From assembly GCA_018873225.1 (NCBI GenBank), contig JAEILZ010000001.1, positions 3,286,001 through 3,350,000 on the forward strand: a DNA stretch of 64,000 bases, given 5' to 3'. The translations under genes were made by a program, and so were the position numbers. Positions 11,236-22,054 of this stretch are shown piece by piece; within the stretch, counting starts at the first letter, position 1, and every line of letters starts with the position of its first letter. The stretch comes from [Phialemoniopsis] sp. UDSM-2020. Lineage: Eukaryota > Ascomycota > Sordariomycetes > Thyridiales > Thyridiaceae. Under the pieces are notes generated by a model. The model was not told the DNA's origin. It saw only the letters and a program-made list of their open reading frames with translations, and did not search any database.

Positions 11236-12770
11236 ATGAGTTGTAAGCCCACCAGCCCTGAAATTAATTGTGGCATAAGGTTTCTCGTGGACATTCAGTC
11301 TCATTAGATTACATTATTCACGGTTTGATCATTGGCAAATTGCTAACTATGTATGCTTGTTAGTCGCAAACATGCTCAACCGCCTTCACGGGCAGCCCGA
11401 GAGCTACGACAAGAAGTAGGTGACTACCAGATATAGCTTCAAAAGTGGCCGAATCTGACGCAAGCACACGAATTAGGTCGAGATATCGATTCGGGAGAAC
11501 CCTAGGCGCAGGCACGTATGGTATCGTGAGGGAGGCAGACAGCCCCTCAGGCAAGGTCGCCATCAAGATCATCCTGAAGAAGAACGTCAAGGGGAATGAG
11601 CGGATGGTGTATGACGAGCTGGACATGCTCCAGCGTCTCAAGCATCCTCATATTGTCAAATTCGTCGACTGGTTCGAGTCAAGAGTCAGTGAAGACATAC
11701 AAAGAAATAAGGTGGTGTCAAACGACTGATAATGTTCACAGGACAAATACTACATTGTGACCGAGTTGGCCACCGGAGGAGAGCTGTTCGATAGGATCTG
11801 TGAGCAGGGCCGATTTACTGAGAAAGATGCTTCTCAGACAATCAGGCAAGTGCTTGAAGCCGTCGACTACTTGCATAGCAAGAATGTCGTGCACCGAGGT
11901 TCGAGCCCCCTCCCCACACGTCGCAGCGCAAACGGGCCGCAAGCTAACTGATTCTCTCCAGATCTGAAGCCAGAGAACCTGCTCTACCTCAACCGGAACC
12001 CCGACTCGGACCTTGTTCTTGCTGACTTCGGTATCGCCAAGATGCTCGACTCCAAGGATGAAGTCCTCACCACTATGGCTGGCTCTTTTGGCTATGCCGC
12101 TCCCGAGGTCATGCTGAAAAAGGGGCATGGCAAGCCCGTCGACATGTGGTCCATGGGCGTTATAACGTACACCCTTCTATGCGGTTACTCCCCCTTCCGC
12201 TCCGAAAACCTCCAGGACCTCATCGATGAGTGCTCCTCCGCCCAGGTCGTCTTCCACGAGCGCTACTGGAAGGATGTCTCCCAGGACGCAAAGGACTTCA
12301 TCATGCACCTCCTCAAGCCCAGCCCTGATGACCGCTGGTCCTCGGGCCAGGCCCTCGCACACCCCTGGCTGCGTGGCGAGAGCGCCACCGACCACAACTT
12401 GCTGCCCGAGATCAAGGCTTTCATGGCCAAGGCTCGCCTCAAGCGCGGTATCGAGCTTGTCAAGCTTACCAACCGCATCGAGAGCCTCAAGATGCAGGAG
12501 GAGGATTCGGAGAACTCGGATATGCCCAGCGATTCGACCTGGGCTGCCGACCAGTCCCAGTCATCTGCCGCCCCGGCCTCGGCGGATGCGCCAGCGGCTG
12601 CTGGGTCGACTGAGGGAGCGGGCAAGCGCACCCTATCCAAGGCAATTAAGGGCGCCATATTCAGGGAGGTCGTGCTGGCCAAGGTGCGCGAAATGAAGCA
12701 GCAAGAGCAGACGCTCAAGGCGGCCGAGGAAGTAGAAAAGGAGGTTAAGCGCCGAAGCTTCCACGGCTAA
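11236..12770 (+). CDS. CMK1: Calcium/calmodulin-dependent protein kinase, CaMKI type
   Basis: Ser/Thr kinase expected to be activated by Ca2+/calmodulin in the cytosol. Fungal homologues act in germination and stress responses. Exons are 11236-11242, 11364-11415, 11477-11684, 11742-11898 and 11962-12770, giving 410 aa. The first coding exon has only seven bases (ATG AGT T). The N-terminus then reads [20 protein letters not shown]. Kinase motifs are complete: GAGTYGIV glycine loop, VAIKI lysine, HRDLKPEN catalytic loop (split by the fourth intron, G|AT), DFGIA, and APE in the activation segment. The autoinhibitory and calmodulin-binding helix is expected about 300-345 ([17 protein letters not shown]). 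The C-terminus is Ser/Ala-rich and ends in a basic-acidic helix. Introns use TAAC-type branch sites, for example GCTAAC at 11342. Confidence 0.95.
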
Positions 12771-13476
12771 CGGACAGGGAATTCGAAGATGGGGGCGACA
12801 CACGTGCTTTCGCAGTGAGGAGCGAGCAATGGAGGATCTTTCGCGGCTTTTATCATCTTGAAGATGCATGCCACAGGGGCTTATTTTCGTTGGAACGAAT
12901 GGGAAAAAAAACATCATGTGTATGTGATGGGGAAATGTGTGTATTTGCTTCTGGAAACCCATTCAGCCTTTCTTCTTTCGAGAGATATCTACGGATTCTT
13001 CCAACACTTTTGTTCATCACCCGGTGTTGCTAAGCAATGGGGTATTTCATTTACTTTTGTTTTGAAGCTCCGAGTACGTTCATATTCCGTGATATATGGT
13101 ATCTGGTTCTCGTTGTCTTGGTATTCGCCAGGAGCACAGAATGTCCAACTTGCCATGTTTAATTCGCGTGATACGCGGGCCCGAAGACGGCTTTTCCCGG
13201 TCATACCCGTCACAATAACAGTCTCCTACTGCCAGCAAGTCCGGCCGGACATCAATGATGAGATATAATGAATATTATTTAGTGAAATATGTGATATTGA
13301 ATGTATCATGAAAACGCCATGTTGAGTCCTTTCCCATGCTCAAATCCTCTATGCTATGCTTTTTGTTGTTCGCTAAATAGAATAAACTAAACGTGGTAAT
13401 TATTCGTACGAATGCTGCCATCTGTGCGATGGAGTCAAGAGAAAAAGACAAGACAACACCACCAGGCCCCGAGAGA
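12771..13476. other. Convergent intergenic region (3' UTRs)
   Basis: An AT-rich stretch at about 13260-13400 separates the stop codons of the kinase and the minus-strand gene. I see nothing that codes. Confidence 0.55.
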
Positions 13477-14768
13477 TCAAGACATCTCTGCTATGACAGA
13501 GTTGCAGAGCTGCTCGTAACGCCGAGGGTCGAAGCGCTTGCGCTGCCAGCCGTTCTTGCGTAGACGCTCGATGCGGGCCTGCTTGTCGAAGTTGCGCGCC
13601 TCGTCGCTGACCGGGGTTGCAGCCCTGCTGCTCGGGAGGTCCTCCTCGGCCTGCGGGTCCTCGAGGAGGGTGTTGAGGTTGGACGAGTGCGACGTCAGCT
13701 GGAACTTGAGCGCAGACAGGTGGTCGCAGTAGCGGTTGACCGAGCCTAGGAGGGCAAAGGATTCGCGGAACTGGTGGAACTGGTCAAGCGCGTCCTCGAA
13801 GGGGTTGGTGGGCATGGCCGATGCCCTCGGGGTAGTGTCCTCCTCCTCCTCTAGCTCGACCTGGACGGGCGGCTCCGGGGTCTTGGGGAGCTCCTTGCGT
13901 GCATAGGTCGAGGTGAAGTACTCATCCTCGAACCCGAGTGTAGGCGAATCAGGTCGAATGAACGGCTCCGGCGCGACAAGGACTGGGTCCTCCTTCTCAG
14001 GCTCTGGTAGTGAGAAGGACACTTTCTTCTTGACTCTGCGAACAGGCGAGACTGGGGTCTGAGGCTGAGACCTGGAGGCGAGATCTTCGAAAGAACAAAC
14101 AGACCGGGCGGGAGAAGAGATGCCAGTGTCGACCGACCAAGTCTGCGAGCTCACAGAGCCAGATGGAGAGTGGCAGCTAGAGATGCTGGACGCTCTGGAG
14201 CTTGAACGAGTTTTGGTCGTAACAGAATCTTCTGCCTTCTCAATCAGTGCTGCAGCACGGTCATAGTGCGTACGTGCTTGGTCGAGCAGCTGCGCTCGGT
14301 AAGGTGAAGTGTTGAAGAGCGCCCGGGCACACATCTCCATGGAGTGGGCTGCATAGAAGTGAAGATAGATCTGGTGCACAGGCTCTACCTGTGTCTGAAA
14401 GCAGGAATCAGTATACATACTTGGGCCGTGGGGTGCTTCAATCAACTTACCAGATCTTTCAGATTGTCCAGTATCTCGGTGCACCTGGAGGAGCACGCTC
14501 TGTATCTCCTGCTCTGATGCTGCCTCTTGATCTCGGCCATCGTCCGCCTCCAGTCGGCAGGCGTATAAGGCAAGTTCACCATTGTTGGCGGCGGCGTTGG
14601 GTGCGAAGAATGCCTCAAAACTCTGGGCCTGAGCGGAATTGGTGTCGGGATCGAGCCTGCACTTTGGTGACGAGTATGAGTCCGGCCAAGAGGTGGTGAA
14701 GGGAAAGCCATGCTGGAGCGGTTGCCTGCCGCCGAGGGCTGGAGCATAAGAGGTATTAGACCAGGCAT
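13477..14768 (-). CDS. Conserved filamentous-fungal protein of unknown function, helical N-terminus
   Basis: I recognise this only as a protein that looks conserved in Pezizomycotina, and no function is known to me. Exons are 14768-14451 and 14394-13477, giving 411 aa. The 56-nt intron has a GTAAGT donor and a TTTCAG acceptor, and joins the two helical halves in phase 0 (DNLKDL | TQVEPVHQ). Residues about 60-175 look like paired amphipathic helices, of a TPR-like kind (ADWRRTMAEIKRQH; IYLHFYAAHSMEMCARALF; QLLDQARTHYDRAAALIEKAED). The middle (180-300) is Ser/Pro-rich and probably disordered. The C-terminus is helical and ends in a basic segment (RLRKNGWQRKRFDPRRYEQL). The start is chosen at MPGLIPLM. 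In-frame ATGs at 14888 and 14708 are alternatives. Reading straight through the intron gives a false 432-aa frame. Confidence 0.8.
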
Positions 14769-17526
14769 GGCGCAAGAGCTGAACGAGCTAGACTGGCAGA
14801 TTGCTTCGAGGTGGCAAAAGTTCAGCTGAACAAGATCGGTGAGCGGGTGGTTTTTGTTGTTCAGATGGGCAGTCCGCTGCGGCGTCACACCAATTATGCA
14901 GTCTGGTGTAGCCTCGATGACATGCAGGCACCCGGGCTTCCGAATATGATGTATAACCTAGCAACCGGAAATCCTGGAGCACGGAGAGTCTCTCGTAGCA
15001 ACCGAGTGGCCCGTCTATCTCGACAGCTGCATCCAAGTGAAAAGCAAGGACTAACCAGTCAACGAGTGACGGTGTTGTTTGCGTCCCCTATCTGGGGCAA
15101 GGGTGGAGGCTCGGGTGGTGACAGCTCCCTCGGAAGCTAGGGCTGCGTTTGACGAAGCAAGGAGGTGACGTTTGTCACTTCTGATCGGCAGAGTGTCCGG
15201 GCCTAGAGCGGCACGAGGTCGACTTTAAGGGTATGCTCGAGTAGCAGATTCGGGTCAGGAGGTGCCAATTGGTCTTGACTTTTTTAGGCTGATCGTCCTT
15301 CAAGGGCGGCGGCTTGGTGATTCACAGTTTCAAAGGACAAAACATCTGGAATACACTCGACCGAGGAGCGCAACCAGGAAAAATAGGAGCAGGTGAGAAA
15401 AAAGAACGAAACACGGCTCGGCAAGTTTTACACGGAGCGGCACGTTGGTCTGAGGAGAGGCACGGCTCAACGTCGAGTACCACGGTTCAAAAGGGAAGGT
15501 TCTGTCGAAGCAGTTGGGACGAAAGGAAGCGATCAAACGCTGTAGAGAACGAAATGATGGCAAGCCAGCAGAGAATGAACGTATTCCGGAGCAGACTTTT
15601 GCTTGCTGCTTCTTGCTGTAGAGATTTGTTTGTGAATGGAAGGAGGATTGTTTCGAAGAGAGAGACGAGGAACAGGAGCAGAGACACAACAAGAGAGCAG
15701 AATACCGACGATTCCCGTAGCATCAGCCCCGGGAGAGAGGGTAGATGTGGATAATAGAGTTCTCTAGAGGCTCCTCCTTTTCGCATAAGAATACAGATCG
15801 ACTTTCGTAAAGGCATCTCGAGAGGGCCTGCCCTCTGGTTCCTGCGTCCTATTGACAGCACTTGAGCTGCAAGGAACATGGATGAACCCCTGATGGGCAG
15901 GGAATATTGGATGTCCTTGCTGGGATGCCAGGGTCGATTACGAGTTAGACTGGGGCACGGGTAAGCAACCGAGTTGAGGCTAGCTGGGGGGAGGCCGGTA
16001 TGGCTAGGGCTGCTATGACACCAGATGGCCCAAGCTGCTGGCTCGTTGGTAATGAAAATTGCATGGTGGCAGGGGTCGGCAGCTTGTTGGTGCAAAGATG
16101 AGGCGGAAGAGCAACAGTGCACGACATGGGCTGGGAACTGGTGGCTGCAAATTCGACGAGCTGCCCCTGGCTTTGGAAGAAGCAAAAAGAAAAGCAAGCA
16201 AGCCACAGGTTCACCATCATTTGATGCTTGCTTTGCGTGGGCGGGGCTCCCATTACTACTCCGTACAGAAGAAATCTCCTGGTCCAACATGATAGGTATG
16301 TGCAACGTCTGCCCCTTAATAGGTAGGGAGATAGGTTCAATGTCGGTAAACGGCCAGGCCTGGCTACGATCCCCTCTCGCTCTTGGGGCTCTTTGATGAA
16401 GCACCTGCAGGCAAGATTTGACAGGAGTACAGTAGGATTGCAGCACCTGACACAGGGTCAGTGCTTTGAAATCTGAAAGCCGCCTATTCGTATGCTCCTC
16501 ACCTCATAAACAACCATTGTCCCAAGCCGGCTTAGCCCGCGAGGCCCGAGAGACGGGGTCAAAAAGGACGGTATAGGTGCTGAGTGGTTGCAGTAGTCCC
16601 AAGAGAGGGACGAGAAGACCAGGCCGGACAACAGGGTCCGTGCCGGGGCGCCGACGCCGTCTGCTCCACAGCATCTCCGCACCCCTGCGTCAGATCAAGA
16701 ACCGTCGCATTTGCCAATGCAACGCGGGCTTCGGGCCACTGCCTAGCATCGCCCATCAGCTCAGATATGCCCGTAGATCTGTACCAAACACAGACAAACG
16801 GACGTTGTGGTCGTGGGCGAAAAGCAATGGGCTTGACCCTCAGCCTCAGAATGCCCACCCCACAGTTGAGACCACCAGACCTTTTCATTATCCTGTGGTG
16901 GAAGAGCTGATTGTTGAACTTCTTTCTCAACTACTCCGTAATAAGCGCGATAAGCAGTGTCACTGCAAATTTGCTGAGGCCGAACATCTCTTTTGCGTAC
17001 TGAGGGCGTGCTCGCTTGTGTAACATCTACAGCGTGAAAAGAGCTGTCCGAGCTAGATTATGTACCTACTTAGTAGGTGAGGTAAACCCTCAAAAGTGGT
17101 ACGGGAACGGGTCCTATGAGTCGATAGCCCACCAACGGACCTCCTCTTTAGTCCACTTACCAGCACATACTACTACAGCATCTGGATCGCAGTCAGATCT
17201 TGCAACGCACGAGGTGGCTGGCACAGGACCTCGAGAAATGTATCTGAGGGCGTCTTACATGGGTCAAATGCCGCTTCTCATGCTCATTGCTTTTGGGGTT
17301 TGGAACAGCTGGCAAGCCTGCCGCTAAATGATGCTGGGTGCTCCAGCTTTTGGCGTCCATTAAACGTGGTGTGCCTTCACAGCCAGGCTCAAGGTCCATC
17401 CATGTCTTTGCTTTTGGTCTTGAAAAGGGTGTTTTACTTTTTTCTATCAGAAAATTTACCCGGTCGGGCCGTGGGCGTCCACGAGCCCGCCTGAGACGTG
17501 TGAGCTACTTTTGTCTACCGCCAGTT
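14769..17526. other. Long intergenic region upstream of the 13.5-14.8 kb gene
   Basis: About 2.8 kb lies between two minus-strand genes. It contains a palindrome at 17064-17078. A 319-codon open frame (15487-16446, minus) has no domain, no biased composition and no splice partner, and I do not call it. The part near 14769-15800 probably includes the promoter and 5' leader of the unknown gene. Confidence 0.45.
17064..17078. repeat. Short palindrome ACCTACT-N-AGTAGGT
   Basis: Perfect 7-bp arms around one base. It belongs to the same spacer motif family as 5383-5395. Confidence 0.7.
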
Positions 17527-19496
17527 TTACTCTGCCTTCGCCGGCTCGGCGAGTGCTGCATCAACTGCCGCAGCCTCTACATTGCTGTCAGCAGCCTTGT
17601 TTTCCTCGCCCTTGATGCCGTGAACTACTTTCAAACCCTCCGCTCGAACCGCCAGCTCATCCAGCTCCTGGTTCCGTTCCAAGCGGACCTTGACCTCTTC
17701 CGCCAGGTTGCTCAGCTCCACGAGCACGCCATCTTTCTCAGGGTGCCCATCCGAAAGACCCATTTGCTTGATCTTGACCTTGCCTTGCGCGAGCTCTTCC
17801 TCGCCGAGAATAACCGCGAACGGCACATTGTTGGTCTCTGCTGCCTTGAATTGGTTCTGCAGCTTAGGCTTGTTCTTGTATAGGAACTCAGTCTGCGATT
17901 GGAGATGGGTTAGTTATGGCTCTTCTCGACCTTTTGGCCTGTCTTCAAAAAGACGTACCTTAATCCCAGCCTTCCACAGAGTAGAGCACACCGACATTCG
18001 CTCCTTGAGCATACCATTGAAGCCCTTGCCTGTATCCCATGTTAGCCATGTCGAGCGTTTTACAGGTCCAGTGGCCATACGTACCGCCAAAAGCCATGAC
18101 ATAAACGTCAGTCTCATTGTTCCGGACCTCGGCTTTCTGTGCCGCCATGCGCGCCTTGGTGATAGAGAAGATACGATCCACGCCAAAGGAGATACCGACA
18201 CATGGGACCTGGTTCTTGCCGGAGAACATGCCGACCAGATTGTCATAACGACCTCCAGCTGCGACACTGCCGACGCCGACGGTTGGGTCGTCAGAACGAT
18301 CGTCATCTTCGCTAGCCTTCGACTTCTTCGACTTCGTTGGTTTTGAAGGCTTCTGGCCGTCTGTGGCAGAAACCACTGGGGGCGCTGATCCCTCTGTAAC
18401 GACCTCGAAGATGACACCGGTCTACAACAAATATCTCAGCATTCAGTAGCACACGCCGGATTGTCCATACATCATAACTTACGTAGTAATCAAGACCACG
18501 AGCAAGACTCAGATCAAAAGAGACAGGGCCAAGTGCCTCGAGACCCTCAAGATATGTGAATAAGAGATCAAGATCAGCCATGCCCTGCTTCATCGAATCA
18601 TTGGCGGCAAGCTTCTCGTCCTTTTGCAGCTTCTCCAGCAGCTCCCGCTTGCCCTTCAGAACCACCCATTCACCTATCCTATCCGCAATGTCCTCGGCCA
18701 GACCCTTGTCCTCGGTCATCTCTCTGCGCACTTCAGCCCAAGGTGCTTTGTCAAGCTTGTCAACCGCAGAGGATATCGTTCGGAGTTTGTCGTCGGGAAC
18801 ACCGCAGACCTGGAAGATGCCATCTAGAATCTTGCGGTGGTTGAGCTTGATGGTGTAGTTTCCTCCCCAGCCAAGACCGTCAAAGACCTCCACAATGATA
18901 CGGATGATCTCAGCATCCGGGATCATAGCATCGTAGGCGCCGGCAATATCGAAGTCGCACTGGTAGAATTCGCGCATACGTCCTTTCGCGACGGCGGGGG
19001 CATCTCGTCTGTAGACCTTGGACAGGTGATATCGCTTGATGTTCTGGACGTCCTTGTTGCACGCGAGCCATCTTGCGAAGGGGACGGTCAGGTCGTATCG
19101 CAAAGAGCAAATCTCGCCACCTTGGTCTTTCAAGTCGTAGATCAGCTTGCTGTCCTCTCCGTACTTGCCCGACAAGATCTCTTTCAGCTCAAAGACAGGA
19201 GTGTCCAGAGAGACACCGCCGTGGCGCTTGAAGACCTCGACGATGTTGGCGAAGATTTTCTCGCGGACAACCAGATCCTTTCCTGCCCAATCCCGAGTGC
19301 CCTTTGGGGTCTTGAGCTCGAACTTGGGAGCCATGCTTGCGTCGTCGTCAAGCTGACTGCGACGGGTCGTGCTGGATGTGAAGCTTCGCGACAGGTTCCG
19401 TCCGATGATGGTGGGGTTGATGTAGAAACTCGATAGGGGTCTTGTTCGTGGTAATGGCCTTGCGGACCTGAGAAACGATGACACTAGTATACGCAT
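17527..19496 (-). CDS. HTS1: Histidyl-tRNA synthetase, probably mitochondrial and cytosolic forms
   Basis: Class II synthetase that attaches histidine to tRNA-His. Exons are 19496-18483, 18421-18085, 18029-17959 and 17892-17527, giving 595 aa from the first ATG. All junctions keep frame. Motifs: TPKGTRDW near the start; motif 2 region [15 protein letters not shown] and [20 protein letters not shown]; HisA motif LDYYTGVIFE, split by the first intron; AAGGRYDNL; motif 3 region GISFGVDRI; and a C-terminal anticodon-binding domain (about 470-570). The first 54 residues are rich in Arg and Ser with almost no acids, like a mitochondrial presequence. A second ATG at 19334 ([12 protein letters not shown]) would give a 541-aa cytosolic form, as in yeast HTS1. 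A Lys/Ser/Asp-rich stretch of about 35 residues is inserted before AAGGRYD. Confidence 0.95.
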
Positions 19497-19776
19497 TCAG
19501 ATGCGACTGATGTCACGCGTAAATTTTGAGGTCAAGCTGGAGAGAAGCACTCGATGCAGCAGCAACAAGTCACCTCGGCCAGGAATTGGTTGTGTGACTC
19601 TTCGGGATAAATCGACGGTCTCTGGGGAATTTTTGTGCCACTAAAATCAAGTGCAAAATGCAAGGCTACTCAATCAGCCTGACGAGATGATCGCGCAGTT
19701 GGTCCAGTCCCCTCCAAGCACGTCCCCGCCCCCACCATGATCCCTAACGTTTTTTTCCAAGAATACGTCAATGACC

Positions 19777-19786
19777 TACCTAGGTA
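19777..19786. repeat. Short palindrome TACCTAGGTA
   Basis: A perfect 10-bp palindrome of the recurring spacer family. Confidence 0.6.
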
Positions 19787-21935
19787 AGGATGTCATTATC
19801 AAGACCGCGCAAACCTGCGCCAATCGTGTTGTTGACCTTTCTCTTGGAGTAAAATCAAAGCGCATGCTCATCCTAACAAGAGAAGAGGGTGCCTCTATCA
19901 ATAATCTACTCAAGAAGCCTCAGGAGCAAAACATGCCTGTCCGGATGTCTCAAAATCCACTTACACGCTCGTGTAAAGCACCAAAATCATGCAGGTTCTC
20001 CTCAACCTTGCGCGGTGACCTCTGAGATAGAGCGTGCACTTTTTATAGCCAATTATTTACGAAGTTTTAGTGAAGGTCATTCAAAAGGGAACACGATTTT
20101 AGTACTTGAGTATGATTGAGTTAGAAATTGGAAGGGAGGAGGACGGTTGTAGGGAATGATGTTTTGCCGCAGTGCCGCGCTCTTCCACTCTCTCTTCCTC
20201 CAAGTGGAAGCTCAGCATTCTCTTCATACTTAGAGGGGTTGATCTCTACATCTCGCTACCTTCCGTGTGTTTTCAGCCTTTGAGCCCCGGCATTCAGATA
20301 CATTAGATCACATAGATAGTTAGCTAAGAATTAACGTGAAATTCTGGTTGTAAGGCACTAGGTAATTCATCGTGGTAAATCAATTTTATGACACTTGTCA
20401 GTCAATCATTGTACTTCATAAACTTGGAAAAATTACAAGGAGTACAATTGAATGGTTAAGATTCACATCGGCCTTGGCTTCTCAGGAAGAGACAACTATC
20501 TTCGTCACAGTGCACCCAATGCAATACTGTGAACATAACACCCGCGTTCCAGAGACACAATGACAGTTCTCTGAGCCATTTGACCTCAGCCAGAATAAGC
20601 GCATACGCCCTACGCTTAGTCTCACAGGCTTGGTGGTGTTATTCGCTCATTAGGTATTGTTTCTTGCCTCCGTATGCTCGAAATGTGACTTATAGTTGAA
20701 TTCAGATGCAAGTGTAGCAAGCTTCCACGTTTCGAATGACTAGGCACACTCTGTTTCTCATCACGACCATACGTAACTCGGGACAGGTACAACAGCAATG
20801 ACAACCAAAATTTTCCCAGGTTCCCAGTACATTATGCCATTAATCGGACTTGATTCTGGTCTGCTGCTGCCTGAACAGGCTTGAGGATGGCGTCTTGAGA
20901 CGGACCAGGTCTGGTAAGCTCGGATGTTTGGTTCGGCCGCGATGACGAGTGCCAATATCAATCAGATATTACCTGGGTACTTAGCTAGTCGATTGACTCA
21001 ACAGTACCAGACGGTCTTGTGTTTTTTGAGTTGGGACATTACGTCCAAATGCTGTGACTCACGAGATAGAATGATGTTGACGGTCTTGGCTGCTTTCAAT
21101 TGACAAGACCGATGCAGGTAATACCACATGGTAAGAAGGCACTTCCATATCGTTCCGTATCAATCGTATTGGTTACCAAGGGTAAGCTTATTGCGACTCC
21201 ATCCAGGTACTGGGGCTACCCGTAAAATGCCAAAAGCGGCAAGTTTTACGATTACGCTAGAAGAGAAGGTGTCACCACTGTTAGCAGAGGATGCCAATGA
21301 GGTAGCCAGGATTACCTATGTACAATCAATACCTTCTTACGGGAGAGGTGGGCCTGTGCTGCGCGGTGGAGTCAGCCGCTTTTATCGGGCTTCGGTTCAA
21401 TTATCAGTGCGCTTCGATCTCTGTTCTAGTGTAGCAGCGCCCGAGTCCCCGGAACGAATAAGAAATAAGGTCCAATTGCTGAAGGATGATGCTACTTGGA
21501 GCAAGAGGGGGCTTGATTGCGGTAACAGACACCTACTCTGTAACGTTAATCAGGTATGTACTCGTACGTATTATTTAGACTAGTCTCCCCCGGGCCCCAC
21601 CATACTTTGTGTACTTTACATACAGCAAGAGTCTAGTCGCCCCCCAGGCCTGTTCCTTCGTTGACGCCCACAACACAAAGGGGTCATCAATCACACCTGT
21701 CATTCAAGTCTGGCCTCTTCATGCCGCCTGGACGATTCCGGTCTAGAAGATCTCTTGGCTTGCCGGGGACTAATGACACTCCGTCAGACATTGAACCATT
21801 GATAAACTTTTCGTTGGCCGCTCTGTCTCTCTCTTCAACAGGCTCCAGTATTTCTTTCCCATACATAACATACAAATACAACATGGCAACCTGAGTGTGT
21901 GAGGTCCACCAAACGATGCCGTACGGAGGAAAATA

Positions 21936-21950
21936 ACCTACAAAGTAGGT
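21936..21950. repeat. Short inverted repeat ACCTAC-AAA-GTAGGT
   Basis: Perfect 6-bp arms around AAA, about 105 bases before the ABC transporter start codon. It is a member of the spacer family. Confidence 0.65.
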
Positions 21951-22054
21951 CGGCAGCATATACCTGATCTGCCAGCCCCCTTCTCGGGACTTGGTATTCT
22001 CTCCGGCTTGAATACAGAAGTGACTGGTTCGTCGCCACCAGGTGCTCATTAGCC

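Larger units (their letters stand above)
19497..22054. other. Long divergent intergenic region between HTS1 and the ABC transporter gene
   Basis: About 2.6 kb, AT-richer than its neighbours, particularly at 20030-20500. It holds palindromes at 19777-19786 and 21936-21950. Two open frames (21128-21583 plus, 151 codons; 21687-22157 minus, 156 codons) were examined and not called. No tRNA or transposon remnant was recognised. Confidence 0.45.

Noticed and set aside
15487..16446. 319-codon minus-strand open frame upstream of the 13.5-14.8 kb gene
   Set aside because: No domain, signal peptide, coherent composition or splice partner. It looks like chance openness in a GC-balanced spacer.
18837..19436. 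199-codon plus-strand frame opposite HisRS
   Set aside because: An antisense shadow of a well-supported synthetase exon.
21128..21583. 151-codon plus-strand frame between HTS1 and the ABC gene
   Set aside because: No motif or plausible intron, and codon use unlike the neighbouring exons.
14769..22054. Possible transposon or RIP-degraded DNA in the long spacers
   Set aside because: No terminal repeats, target duplications, reverse transcriptase or transposase motifs. The AT-richness is moderate.
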